Assembly: GCF_020882245.1 (NCBI RefSeq)
Contig: NC_083597.1
Span: 27,630,652-27,694,651, forward strand
Length of the DNA stretch: 64,000 bases
Reading direction: 5' to 3'
Origin: Rhopalosiphum padi
Lineage: Eukaryota > Arthropoda > Insecta > Hemiptera > Aphididae
A program made the position numbers and the translations under genes. The notes beneath the pieces are model-generated. The model was not told the DNA's origin. It saw only the letters and a program-made list of their open reading frames with translations, and searched no databases. This document shows positions 1 to 13,259 of this stretch, in pieces; position 1 is the stretch's first letter; each line of letters begins with the position of its first letter.

Positions 1-3000
1 TACATGATTCCCACCCATCAATAATTGCATTTGACACTGGGAATTTTCCGCAACCACAACCGCATTCATAATCATCTGCATCCAGACTATCTAAAAATAT
101 TCCAATGTAGAATTGTTTTGCATAAGCTCCCTAAATCAAACAACAAAATTATATTAAAACTAATTTTACAACATTTATAATTAATATAATTAATAATTTT
201 CCCTTCTATGTAGAAAAGTAGATTAAACTGAAACAAATTCTGAATTGAATTTGTATTCTATACAAACTATAGATTTATTTAAAAAATAATGTAAAAATAA
301 AAAATAACCTCGGATAAGTCTTCGGACAAGTAATTTATAATTTATATTGGCTTAATTGTTTATTATATTATTAATATATTTACTTGATCATATGAAAGTT
401 TTGAAGGGTTCGCACACAACTGGTGTGAATTAGCTAGATCGTTACTGCCACAATACTGTAATCAGATTGAGAAAGTTATTTAACTATACATTTTTAGATT
501 TTCTTTGAATTGTATTTATTTTCATAAAAATTTAACATTTTTAATTAATTTATTTTTATTTTTATGGGCTAAGCTTCTTTTTACATATATTTAATATATA
601 GTTTATATTTACATTTAAAATAGTTCATAACATTACATTAAGTTTATGATGGCAACAATACTGCATAATATTATTCATATGTATAAAATACACACAACAA
701 TATTTTAAAATGCAATTTTTTATCAACAATTAATTCAATATGCAAATATTGCTAATAGTAAAATAAATTACTTCACATAGTGTTCTCTTTTTAATCTAAA
801 TGTACTATACATCATAAAATAATTATTTATTTTAAGATTAACCATACTATTGAATAAGTTGTGATCTCTTTATCGAATTCTGCAACAAGTGATTTTGGAA
901 TAATAACAGTTACTTGTATCAAAGCATAAATTTTCGATTTATCCATAGATGAACTCATTACAGCACAAGTGACTTGTTCCTGAACATAAATGCGTATATA
1001 ATTTTTTCTTATAAATTAGACAATGTTACTATTTATAAAAACAGGTACATACTATAGATGTCATAGTTTCACTAGTAATTGGACTCACACCAGTTTTTTT
1101 TGAATTTTCATCACATTCGTTTAAAAATGAAAAATCAATGAAATAAGTATCCAAAATATCATTTGTTAATGTGAAATCAAAAACTTGAATAACATAATTA
1201 GAATATTATGAAATAATTTACAAAACCTATAAGTATACACAAAAAATCTATTTTACTTACGTGTATTATCTGGAAACATTTTATAGTTCAAACCGGTTAT
1301 GATTAAACCAACTATTAATCCATCTATTTCTTTTTTAATGGAAGCGGCAAAGTCACCTATTTTTTGTGCCAAATTTTCTATTTTAACCTAAAAAAAAGTA
1401 TAATATTAATTTATTTTATTTCTATTATTTACAGGAATACGAGACAAGCCCAAAAAATTGTAGTATAACTGTTAACTGTTGGTGAGTTTTGTTCAAAGTC
1501 CACGACAGTTATGATAGAAGTAGATGATTAGTACGATGATGTTTTGGTTTATGTGTGGTTGAGAGTTACTTGGAGGTTAATTTTACATGGCTACAAGTAT
1601 GCAAGGTACATCGTGTCGGTAAGTAATGGTGAGGTTTGTTTCTATTGCGTTATTATGTTGCTTAAATTCAAGATGGTAGGAACTAAGTTTCTCACGTTTC
1701 TGCGCAGTCTTGTCGTGAACTATAAATACAGAAAGTATATTGACTGCTTGGTTAGACTTAGTAGAACGAATTTTGAACTAAATATGAAATGCAGTGTCTT
1801 AACTGATGTAAATGACACCTTATTGGTCTAGGTTTAGAAGAAATACTTTTACCCAAACGGATTGGTTTGAATTCAAAAAGTGCATCAGTTGAAAGACCAC
1901 AAGTCTATTGATGGAAATTCGGGTACATTGCAAATTATGACGTTCGATTTATATCTCTCATATATTCGTTGTACTCTTGAAGAATATTAGTAATGTAAGT
2001 GGTTATTGGAGGTATGATGGGCTTAGACTTAAGTACTAGAATATTTTAGTCAAGCACGTTGAATTTTTTTAACAAGCAATTTTTTTGGTGATGTTTACAA
2101 ACTACTAGAAAAGAGTTTCGAAGAGTAACTTTAATTTCATATTTATATCTTTTTGTTCTGAGTAGTGTAAACTTATAAAATTTCTTTAAGAATATCATCA
2201 ACAGATCTTTGTATAAGAAATTAAGACGGGTTTGACTTAGCCGAAGTAGAAAAGGTTAATCAAGTCCTGGTGATGATTTGCTTATTTAAACTTTTAAAGT
2301 ATATTGTAAGTTAAAAATAGTGATTGACTGCAAGACCAAAAGTATAGCCTAAAGTTTGGGTCACCAAATTGTGGCCCACGAATAAATTTTATCCGGCACG
2401 TAGATAAAGAATAAATAACACATATTACGATAATATTAAATGACGTGTCACGTGTTATTATTGTAAATTATTATTTTTGTTAAATATTATTGGTTTTTAC
2501 CGATAACAGTTGATATATCGGTTGCTATCGATTGGTCATTTTTTTCACTAAACAGTTTTCTATTTTATTGTATTTATAATTAATTAATTAATTACCTTTA
2601 ATTTTTTTTAAATATTTGTAATATTAATTATGTTCTTAATGTTTATAAACAATAGAAAATAATAATAATAAAAAAAATAATGTTCTCATTACATCTAATT
2701 TTAAAATAATACCTATATTATCCTATTATATTATATTATATTAAAAATGTGTACTTAATATAATGTTGATGGCTCTTCAGAAAATTTTCATATTCCTAAT
2801 GTGACCATTCAAAAATAGTAATTGGTTACCCCTGGCTTAAAGTATAATGGATAGAAAGAGGACATATATAAGCGAACACTTAGATGTGACGCGCAAACGA
2901 GGTTTATTATATATAATATATTATAGAATAGTATAGATAGTAAAGATGTGTACAATAGATAGCGAAGCGTGAGACTTTATATCAAGCGATTAGACTAACA

Positions 3001-6000
3001 CTGAACACAGTGAACACTGATAATAAATAGCTGATCGGCTTAACACAACCGTAGATTATGAAAAGTGGACACGTATCGTTCAAACTAGGAATTCAAGGTA
3101 ATTTATCAGAGAACTAGAAATAACTTTACACTAATACCATTAGGTAACCAGAGTTTACATATCAGTACGGCACTACGTCATATTTATAAAATAGTAACAC
3201 TATTTTTAATGATACTGACTAAGATTATATTGAAATATATCTATTCAGAGCATTTAATATTCTTGTAAATGAAATTATGGAAAAAAATATAAAATATTTT
3301 GATTTTATTTGTGGATATTGAATATATGATTAAAATTTACCATTTTAAAATTTAAAATTTAATTAATATTAGAACGTAACAAATACGATTTAATAAACAA
3401 TTTAATAATGCCATATTTAACTCACATATATATCTCGGAAATTAATAATAAGACCACCAATTTTGTATTTATTTAAAAATTCAACCAATGGATTAAATTT
3501 TTGAGTATTGTACAAATCTATATCCGGAGGATCAAAAATTGAGCTCCAATCATCTTCATCTATGAACCCGATGCTTAAGAAAACAATTTTGTTAGCTTCA
3601 GACAAACTTTGTATTATATCTATAATTATTAAAAATTAAAATATTGATATGATTACAGATTACATAAAGTATTTAATATGTAGTTTTTATTAGTTATCTT
3701 ATTAGTAATTATATAAAAATTTATAAATAGGTAGTGATAATAATTAATTGATATGATATGTACATTTATAATTATATAATAGTTAAAAATAAATAAATGG
3801 TGAGTTATTTATAACGGTTATTAATTATAATATATTACAATGTAATAAAAAAAACCACTGTATTCATATTTGGTTATCGTCACTGACAACCAGTTTCGCA
3901 TTTTTATCTAATTACTAGTTATATTATTGCCGACCAACTGCTGTCACACACCATTCATTTTAGACTCGAGCAGGGAGGGCAATGTAACTATGAATACATT
4001 ATACAATGATAATACATTAATAAATGTTTTATTTTTATTAATATGTCTGTCATCACTTATTGGAGTAGTAGAGATGATATGATTTTCATCATTAAGGGTG
4101 GTTTACTGCTAATAAATAGATTAAGTTGATACTTTGGGGTAATCAAGAGTAAAAAAATCCGAATACTTTTCAAAATAATCAGTAAAAAAAAAGAAAAACT
4201 GAATTGTATACAAAACCAGATTTTTATTAGATTAAAAAGTTAGAAAATTCAATGGATGGTTTTTTTTCCACTTAACCATAGAATTTAAAAATAAAAAAAT
4301 TATAAGCAGTATTTTTAAAAATAATATTTGATTTACATTCGGATGTAATTTGATATTTAGATGCGCGAAGAATGGCATTTTTATTTATTTTAATTTGTTG
4401 TAATCCAAAAGTATTATTTATTGGGACTTGGAGTTTTTATTTATATTATTATAATTTATACACAAATGCAATGTTTTTGGTAAAAATGTATTGTAATATT
4501 TTTGTAACTCTAAAAATATAATTATTATTTTAAATAATTTTAATAATAATAATAAATCATCATCATTTTTTTAATATCTAATATGTTCATAATAATTATC
4601 AAGCTCGTTTAAGATTCTAAAAAAATATAATATAATGATTCTCATAAATAGTTTTTATTGAAACTTAAAAGTCTTAAAGATATACAAGCAAAATTTACTT
4701 TATAGACATTTGAATTTAAAATTTTGACAAAATAAAATATTCAAAAAAAGAATAACTATTTTAGCTATATAGTTGTAATATAAAGGTATTATCGAGGATT
4801 TGAAATGATTGTACATTTTATTTTATTTTTCTATAATATACAATGGGGTTTTTTAAGTATTTAGATTAATATTAAGCTATTTCTTATTTATACGGTATAA
4901 CCCCTATTGTATGACGAAAAGTAAAAAGGATTACTTTAATAGTAATGTAAATATATCGTTAATGTATTTAATATTATAAGCTGTGAATCATTTTTGGTAT
5001 ACAATGGTTTATTAAGAGGATACTGGCATATGCTGTCTCCGCCTTACTAACATAGGTATAACATAATAAACTTGAATTCAGCAGCATTTATTTTAGTTTT
5101 AATATTAGATTGAATTTACCTATTATAATTTATAAAACTTAATTTTAAAGATATAATCGCATTCGCATAGGCTATTATTGATGTTATTATTTTAAAGTGA
5201 GTTATAGCTAGGTACCTATGTAAAATGTATTACATCTTTAAAATACATATAATTTACTCTATAAAAGTATTATATTTATAAAAAACTATAAGATGCCCTT
5301 AGACTGCCTTAGATTCTATTCTTAGTTAGTTTGATAATAGATTAATTTACTTTAAATTTACCTTTTCTTCAATAAAAAGTAACAACATAAAATTGATATG
5401 AACGCAAACTTGCTATGTTGTACGCATTAGATACTATAGAAATTAGAAAAATGAAGACAATACATGCTAGCGTAACATCTTCTTAAATACAAATTTAAAT
5501 TTAAACATGCATTACAATAACTTACACTTATTCAAATACCATCGAAATCTGCTAATATATAACGGAGCCTATTATATAAGTATATACTTTTCACATTGTT
5601 TCTATTTTTATTCAATTACATTTTTTGAATAATTAATTATTTTTTCTCATTATTAAACTATTAGTTATCTAAAGTGAAATCAAAAGATGTACCTCACGAA
5701 ATTTGATGGTACATCAACTTATTTGTTCATCAATATTCGTTATATTTTCTTTTATATGAAAATGATTAGAGTTGTATCATTTTTAGATTATGAAATTATG
5801 CACATATTATGTTCCTTTTTAATATTAATATCATAGAACAGTTTCAAAAATAAAAAATAATGCAACAAAGTATAAAAGTATAAGTAAGTATATCTTAAAT
5901 AAAACTGTCTTGGAATTTTTTTCAAAAATAGTTTTTTTGTAAGTATTTATAAATAGTGAATAAATACATTTAAACAGGCCACCCCATATATTTAAAACAA

Positions 6001-6677
6001 ATGGGACTTTGTATACTCCCATAAGGTAAAGCCAAAACATTAAAAATCAGTTCAATCTACAATCTAAAATATGTATGTGTATTTAAGATATTTATAATTA
6101 CTTTCATCTGCTTCCATTACATAGGTACAATCGTCACGGTCAAAAGCAAATTGACCTACTATAAATATATCACAACGTTTCGGTAATTCATTTATATTTA
6201 ATATATAAGAACTGTTCCACATTTGTCCACCTATATTGCAAATTACCGGATCTGTATTCATCCCATCTTAAACACACAAATAAATATTTTATGGTTGTAA
6301 TAAATAATAAATCAAACAAATTATCAGTTTTAATGTTTAAAAAATTAAAATGATAAAATAATTTAAAATTTAATTTTAATGAAATTTAAATAAACAAAAA
6401 TATTCTTACATAATATGCATGTAATACTTTGATATTATTATTAATATTTATTTTTATGATTAAATAATTGATTTAATCATATACTGGTATACTTATATTT
6501 AGTTAAAAATGTAATCAAACCTATTCTATTTCTTTTAAGTCATCTAATATTTTTTTTTGGAGTTACCAATACAATTAAAAATTATAATAAATAATAAACA
6601 GTTTAAGAATCACCTTGTGTTGTAACTAATGAAGAATAAAAATATATACTTAAAATAAGCAATAATATAATTTTCAT
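1..6677 (-). CDS. Secreted GH18 (chitinase)-fold protein, catalytically inactive; 8 exons, 3' end cut by window
   Basis: Exons on the minus strand: 6614-6677, 6102-6266, 3426-3619, 1261-1387, 1053-1183, 848-979, 384-455, 130-1. All junctions are GT-AG and every join keeps frame. The first 21 residues form a signal peptide (MKIILLLILSIYFYSSL). GH18 landmarks follow in order: a beta3 strand KIVFLSIGF (about residues 87-95); a beta4 strand GGLIINFRDIY (131-141) in the place of the family's DGxDxDWE; a beta5-like strand GLIVGLIITGLNY in exon 4; and the beta8 strand IGIFLDSLDADDY (304-316), where chitinases have a VWxxDxDDF-like motif. A Cys-rich CGCGC follows (318-322). The catalytic Glu is Arg, the middle Asp is Asn, and the beta8 Trp is Leu, so hydrolysis is very unlikely. 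338 residues are visible; the neighbouring copy suggests only about 10 more before the stop. Role unknown: a binding or secreted effector-like function is inference. Confidence 0.82.
1583..2000 (-). pseudogene. LINE-type retrotransposon coding fragment (ORF1-like), frameshifted
   Basis: This lies inside intron 3 of the GH18-like gene, in the same orientation. The minus strand reads in pieces. NVIICNVPEFPSIDLWSFN starts at 1944. After a frame change comes a segment containing FKPIRLGKSISSKPRPI. A third segment contains FIVHDKTAQKREKLSSYHL and RHDVPCILVAM and ends at a stop at 1583-1585. This order (xVIIxNVPE, then RLGKxxxxKPRPI, then a DKTxxQREKLxxL stretch, then a GVPxI-like end) is what I know from the ORF1/FP-type proteins of insect non-LTR elements. 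At least two frameshifts and internal stops make it a dead remnant. Clade (R1, Jockey or other) is not decidable here. Confidence 0.5.
2355..2834. mobile_element. Non-autonomous hAT element, 480 bp, with 8-bp target-site duplication
   Basis: The right end, read on the minus strand, starts CAGGGGTAACCAATT. The left end reads TTTGGGTCACCAAATT. The two are inverted and alike, with the left one decayed in its first bases. The flanks are gcctaaag (2347-2354) and gcttaaag (2835-2842), an 8-bp duplication with one mismatch, which is the hAT signature. No transposase frame is inside; the interior is AT-rich. It sits in intron 3 of the GH18-like gene. Confidence 0.7.
3620..6101 (-). other. Intron 2 of the GH18-like gene, 2.5 kb
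   Basis: This stretch lies between the donor at 6101-6100 (GTAATT) and the acceptor at 3621-3620. It is very AT-rich with homopolymer runs. I see no exon, transposon ends or RNA gene in it. A minus-strand open frame at 5831-6040 has no recognisable content. Confidence 0.6.
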
Positions 6678-8129
6678 TTTAATTATTACAATATATTATG
6701 TGTGCTGCGATATTGTTTATACCTAAAGTGCTAACTATTTACTATTGCTGAATAGCATTTTATTATAAAAGCAATTTTAAATCAATTATAAACTTTTATT
6801 AAATTTATAATTTATTAATTGTTTAATAACCTAATAATGTCCATGGTTAATAAAAAAAAAAAATAGGACATCTGTCATGTATTAAACTATATTGTACATT
6901 ATAGTATGAAATCATAATATATGTTAGTAAATAATAAAATGTTACATAATCATCAACATTTTACATGAAATTGTTTTATTTTCTTTATTTTAATCACGTA
7001 ATCAGAAATTAGAATAAACAATAATATCATAAATTATTACCTGTTGATGGGAAAAGAAAACTTAACAATGTGCCAATCATGCGGCACCACGCTCTCTATC
7101 AAACATATATTCACGAAAAGCAATACGATGGGAGCCAAATTTTAAGTATTTTAAATTGCATCTATGGTGCCAAAATCATAATTTTTTTTTTATTTTTTCA
7201 TTATTTAATTGTATTAATTAATTATTATAAAAAGATAGATTGTTTTATATTTTATTAAAGCAGCTTAATAAGCTTTTTCAGTATATTTTTTCCCATATTG
7301 TCAATAAAATAAACATTTTTAAGAAACTTTTATATTACTTATGTCTATATTTGTTTAGGAATATCTAGTTAACATTTTTTTAAATATATTAATATTTAAA
7401 CAATAACAATTTGTAAATATTATTTTATAGACACCTTTTAAATATAAAGATAAATCATTACAATATTATTATAAGTAGACTTTTATTATATTAACTACCG
7501 TCTACCTATATTAAGTAATATAGAATCAAAGACAGAATATGTGGTTCAAATAAAATATAAATTTAAAAAAAAAAATGTTAAGTTATAATTTATTTACGAA
7601 TATATTATAAAAAACCACTTCGATCACTATTTGAAAAATAATTAAAGTATAAATAAAGTAAAAATATTAAAAATACGTAAAATGCACTATTTTTTTCATA
7701 TACATTTTCAGTTTAAAATTGGATGAAACTAGACATTTAAACGGAAAATAACGATTTTAATTATTTTGTCGTAATTTAAAAAATATTATTTGTGGAAACT
7801 TGAACGTTTTATGTATAATACTCGTATTATTAAATTGTATATACATTATACATACATGATGCAATTGTAATAAAATGCAATTGTAATTTAAATTGAATTA
7901 AAAAATAATTTTATCAATTTGACATAATCCAATGTAATTAAAAGTTGTATTTATTGCACAGAAATATACATTATACAAGTAATATAGTTATTAATAAAAT
8001 AGATCTAAATATATTATTTGTTTTTAATGGATTAAACAAGTAAATCAATGATGATTTAGTAAAGATATTAATGATATGAATATTAAATAAAAAATAAATG
8101 TTTAAAGTAACATAATAAGATCAATAATA
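6678..8129 (-). other. Upstream region of the GH18-like gene, up to the end of the decayed copy
   Basis: This is about 1.45 kb between the start codon at 6677 and the stop of the decayed upstream copy at 8130. A weak TATA-like word (minus strand TTTTATAATAAA) lies about 90 bases before the start codon, near 6761-6772, but in DNA this AT-rich it carries little weight. A less AT-rich patch at 7055-7140 has no assigned function; its short plus-strand frame (7070-7258) is not convincing as a gene. Confidence 0.4.
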
Positions 8130-8596
8130 TTAAAGTAGTTTAGGACACATTGTGAAATCATATTTTTTCCATTTATCAATAATTATGTTTATTACTGGAA
8201 ATTGTGCACATCCACAGTTGCAATCAAAATCATCGCCGTCCAGATATTCTATATCTATATATTATATATAAAAAAATAATAACAAAATTATATAAATAAT
8301 AATTTTATAACAATAGCCAACCGCTATCTCCAATAGTCCCAACTATGTAGATAGATGAATAAAATCTTGACAGGCTGTATAAGAAATTCAGAAATTAATT
8401 AAAGAAAATTATAATTCTAGAAAAACTATATTTTAATTTAAATCGCAAAAGTTAAATTATTCCCGGATACGTCTTTGGTCAAGTTATGTAATTTTTTATG
8501 TTTTATTTTAAAACATTTTGATATTACTTGATTATATGAAAGTTTTGAAGGATTCAAACGCCATTTAGATGAATTAGGATCGGTACTGGAACAATA
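8130..8596 (-). pseudogene. Decayed tandem copy of the GH18-like gene (last two exons only)
   Basis: Exon 8528-8596 begins after an AG acceptor and reads YCSSTDPNSSKWRLNPSKLS. It parallels the YCGSNDLANSHQL...PSKLS exon (384-455) of the intact gene and keeps the same donor position. The final segment (about 8258 down to the stop at 8130-8132) reads EYLDGDDFDCNCGCAQFPV and ends MCPKLL. It matches the DADDYECGCGCGKFPV end of the intact gene, but the first half of that exon (AYAKQFYIGIF) is replaced by TA-rich DNA with in-frame stops. No counterpart of exons 1-6 is found upstream; instead a repeat begins near 9.08 kb. The intron between the two pieces still resembles the paralogous intron. It is therefore a truncated relic. 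Confidence 0.75.
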
Positions 8597-9079
8597 CTGT
8601 AATAAAAACGATAGTGATTAAAATGTCTTAAACCACAAAAGAATAAAATCTCAAAATAAGAAAAAAAAATATGATCTAAACACTTAGTACGTTATACTTT
8701 AAAAAATGTATAGTATTCTTTAAGCGGAATAAATTGGAATAGACATATTTTATAATATGGTTGTTCACTTTTTACTTAATCTAAACTTTAAAAAATACAA
8801 CATAATAAATGATAAACTATTTTTTCTTCATCGAAACTTAAAGAAAAAAATTTTTAAACATGACTGGAAAAAATATTATAGATTAGTGTATGTAATAGTA
8901 GCGTAGTTTGTACTTTGGAGGTTTAAATTAAAAACACAAGGCACATTTATTTCTAAATAATTGGAATAACAATAAATAAAAAAAAAAATATTTGAGAAAA
9001 TCTGGAAATTTTACACAAATCCAATTTAAATCCAGAATTATAATTTAAAAATTTTAATTGTTTTAAGTAATGTATAGAC
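8597..9079. other. AT-rich spacer, nothing recognised
   Basis: This stretch lies upstream of the decayed GH18-like copy. I searched it for the missing exons of that copy and found none. Confidence 0.5.
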
Positions 9080-9985
9080 ATTTTAAATTATTTTAAGTAT
9101 AATGTAATTCATTTTACTTTTAACATTTAAACAATAATAATACTTAAGATTTTCTAATATATTATGTATATCAGCAGATAATTAACATAATACAATTTAT
9201 TTTAATTTTTTTTGAGTCATTTATAAGAATGAGAAATTTTGAATATTTAGATCTTGATCAATTTTTTTTTTTAAATGTGTGGATGACTTTGGATAGAAAA
9301 ATGTATTTAATTTTTACTTTAATAAGGTCAACATTTTTTGTACTTTTCTTTTGTGATCATAAAACAGAAACAATAATTTAAGGAAAACGGGAATTTTCAT
9401 GCTAAGCCTGCAGTTAGTTTTTGACTTAATCGATTTCTTTATTCTTTTATAATTAAAAAACGAATGACCACAGATATTAAAATGTTCTCTAAATATTAAT
9501 ATCATAATAATTATTGTCTATATATTATAGTATAATTTTTAGAATATTTTTAATTTTTTTTTGTGATGTTTATATAGACATGAGAAATTTAAAAATGTTT
9601 GTATTTTTTATTTTTATAAATATCAATAATACATTTATGAATTGTTAAAAATACTTTGAAATGTAATACAAAGTTTCAATCAGTGGTTCATTTTTCAATT
9701 AAAAATATCAAAATGTATAGTCACAATATTTTTTTTAAAAGCATTCGAATTTATAATTTATACAAAATACGTCAACATTTTTAAAATTATAAATTATATT
9801 TTGTAGTTAGAAATTCATAACAAATTTTCTGTTGATACCTAGAATTTAAATATTTAATACAAAGCTTTTTATACGTTTTCTAAATCATATAAAAAAAAAA
9901 ATTCTACCGGAAAATCAAGTTAATTGTTTATGACCGTTTGAATTTAAAATTATACAAAATATATAAAATTAGTTACCGAATAAGA
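9080..9985 (-). repeat. Aphid-type unclassified interspersed repeat, inverted copy
   Basis: This copy is related, in the opposite orientation, to 40130-40860. Shared landmarks are the segment 'gttagtttttgac..aatcgatt' followed by 'aaaaacgaatga' (near 9410-9465), and 'aaaaaaaattcta' followed about 35-40 bases later by a 'tgaccgtttgaattt'-like stretch (near 9893-9945). I recognise this sequence type from aphid genomes, where it occurs in many copies; its class is not clear to me. There is no coding capacity. Confidence 0.55.
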
Positions 9986-12900
9986 TGGCTATTTATCACG
10001 ACGAAAAAGACAAATTATAATAACGTAACAATGTAATATTAATAAAAAATATACATTACAATAAAAGTTATCAAAATCTAGCCATAAAAATGTCCGTTAT
10101 TTAGAGGTTTTACTATAGATAAGTAATAAAATGTTTCCGTTCCTGAAAAAATTCCGCTATTTATCTATATTATCTATAGGTATATATTTATAAATGAAAC
10201 ACTGTTCATTGGTGGTTGATAACCATATAACTTTAAAACAGATGGGCCAATTGGGATCATTTTTTTAATTTAAATGTTTAAAGGATTTTATCAATGAATC
10301 GATAAGACATTTACCAGATTAAAGTCATGATGTATAGATATATCCACTGTGTTATCTGAATTTGACTCTGGAACGTTGAACAGTAAGAGGTTAGACGCTC
10401 TAATATTATTGTTCACTGAATTCGCTAATTATGAACTCTTCCGAATAGCGCGGCACATTATTGCAGATAGTTATTTGATTTTTAAGCTAATTAACTTTCA
10501 TAAACAAACGATTTATCAACTGCTTTAACTCAGATAAGTAATGTAGACCTTTATTGCAGGTTTCACAGAAAGATTTAAAATTCCGATTTTTTAAAGAAAA
10601 ACATTTTGTTCACTCACAGTAAGACCCAGACATTTACTATGAGTTAACGAGTTACATCTATCACATTTGATAGGAATATCTAAGATTGCACTTATAACAA
10701 TAATTATTATTATTAGTAAACGGAATTGATGAAAATTAGATTTAAATTAAAAATAAAGACAATTTCGATTACATCACGACATAATAATAGCAGACACAAC
10801 CTACATGGAAGAATGCACAAGATAAAAACTGTGATTTTAACTTTAAAAATTAAAATATTATATTTACTCTTTTAGATATTAGTCCAATATCGATGAGTTG
10901 TGTTCCTAAACATATAATTTTCGATAATTCGATTAAAATAATTTAAAACATTTTGGTTGTATTAGTTAATAATTGTTATTTTATTCAACTTGAACCGGAT
11001 TATTCTTGAATAGTTATAGTCGATATACAAACATAATATAATACGAATTCGTATATGTTTAATTAAATATACCAGCTATACTCTATTTAATGTATTATAA
11101 AAAGGTGACTATCTAATTCTATATATTTATATCCACAATGTGCTATTATACCCGATACGTGTCTGATATTGTTGTTCAAAGAATTTCTGACGGTGTTTTA
11201 CAACCACCACCACCACCACAACCGTCGCGGTCGTTTCGTTCGTTTTAGTCAAACTATCTATCGCGAAAAGTTCAAACGGCCAAACTTGGCCAATTGTGTT
11301 AACACCATTTTGTGCCACGGTAGCCCGTTGAACTCTAAACCCACAAAAGGTCTTTAGTGTGTGTATGCGTATATGACGTTATGTAGGTGTATATTTGTGT
11401 ATGTAAGTGTGGTACTCATTGTGTGTATAACCTATTAATTCGAAATCAATGACTAAGAGCCATGTATCCTAACACCGTTAATTCTTTTCTACTAACCCAT
11501 CGAACTACAAAGAGCTCAAAGTTTCTGTTGACATCGATCGATGAATTAAAGAACGCAAAATTCTAATTCGTAATTTATGACTTTGTAGTTAAGAAAACTT
11601 TTCCATTTGTTCCACCCGTTGTATGTATATATACAATCGATAAATTTAATTTCTCAGATTATAATCTATTGTGTAATTCAACAACATTGTTGTATTAAGA
11701 TTAATAATTGTTTAATAATTATAACAGTTTTTATAGTTGAAAAAAAAAATGTAATTGTATTCCATTAAAATCGATTTACAAGAGTATTTATGCAAAACCG
11801 GTTGTTGACAAAATTGGTTTTGGTTTTGTTTATTAATCAATACGTATTAAAATGTGTAGCTACCGTACCTCATAAACTGTTCTGAAGGGAATAAAAAACT
11901 AAAAAAATGTATGATTAATGATTATTTAGTATTTATATAAGGGTTGTTAAAATCATGAAAATTTACAATATATTTTATTGTGAAAAATGCATAAAACATT
12001 CAAATTGAATACACGAATTCTGTCTGGATTTTACAATAACAGTGTTATGAAAATATATTTGAATTAAAAATAATTCGGTATTCTGAATTATCTGAATAAG
12101 TATGCGAATTGATTCTTGCTATGTTATCACCATAAACTAGAACATATTTTATGCCATTATTATTCTGCATTATTTGAATGCAATAATACATAATAATATT
12201 GATGATATAGGTAGTAATGAGCTTGGTTCAACATACTATAGTGTTTTTATATTAAAAAATAGAATCTATAAAATTCTATAAATACGTAATCTCCATCAAT
12301 GTATAATCACATAAATATTTAGATTTTTTTTTAACTGTCGTCCTCAAAATTGAACATCGTTAAAAATATATTATCAAATATTTATGCGGCTTATTCTCAA
12401 AATAAAATTTATTTTATTAACAATTTTTAATATTAATAATTATATGAATATAAAATGTAATATTTTTTTAATTATAATCATATTGCAATAAATATACGTT
12501 ATAGCCTTTTTATTATTATTATTTATTAATATCAACCGGATAATGTATTCTTCAAATATTATTTTAATACATATTTATTTACATATTTTTATTTCATTAA
12601 TATCATATCAATCTATTACGATTTTAGTAGATATGAAACATTGTTGTACAAATAAAAATATGTTTTATTGAGGAATTCAGCAATATCCTTCTTGTTATAT
12701 GAATATAATATAATATATATATATCTACCATAGTGACACGCAAAAAGACAATTTCATTACTATCTGAATTTTTTAACATGTGAAATATTTAAAGCTACTG
12801 CTAAGGTGAGAGAGAGAGATGGGTTGCTAATAAAATACGGACATCGCTTGTAGCAGGCGTTGGACTTTTGTTAACGGCCGTCACAACCCTAAAACTTAAT

Positions 12901-13259
12901 ACATACACACCAGCAAGTGTCGTTTATTAAAATCTTTATTGGAACTGTGTAAAGGCAATCCATCTTGTTGTCACAGAAAACTTCAGGAAAATTATAATAC
13001 ACCTATACAAACATGAATTTTTTATATATTAGAAAATACTTAAACATAGACTATTACCATATTACATCAACTGATAAAAATAATAAGTAAATTATGATAT
13101 CCTAAGAAAAATGTCATAATGACATTAATTAAATTATATATATTTACAAAAAAAATAATAATTTTCCTAATATTTAGACTAAAACAATTAAAAAATTGTT
13201 AAACCTTCGAGAAAGCTTTATAATATATATATATATATTTTTCGATGAATTCACATTGA
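9986..13259. other. Gene-free stretch with one less AT-rich island at 11.13-11.64 kb
   Basis: Most is AT-rich with no recognisable gene. The island at 11130-11640 includes an (ACC)n run at about 11200-11221, a CpG-bearing patch and T/G-rich DNA. Overlapping short frames on both strands (11127-11318 minus, 11169-11357 plus) are driven by the triplet repeat. A second less AT-rich patch at 12800-12980 carries a (GA)n run at about 12809-12820 and is probably transposon-derived, but I cannot place it. Confidence 0.4.

Noticed and set aside
309..345. Stretch reading YLSEDLSE on the minus strand, similar to LTKDVSG at 8460-8490, as an extra exon of the GH18-like gene
   Set aside because: No acceptor gives an open frame into it, and exon 7 joins exon 8 in phase without it. 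The similarity is shared intron sequence of the two paralogues.
1544..1831. 95-codon plus-strand open frame
   Set aside because: It is antisense to the LINE-type coding relic, which accounts for the open stretch.
11127..11357. Overlapping frames on both strands with poly-Val or poly-His
   Set aside because: They are produced by the (ACC)n triplet run; no conserved protein content on either side.
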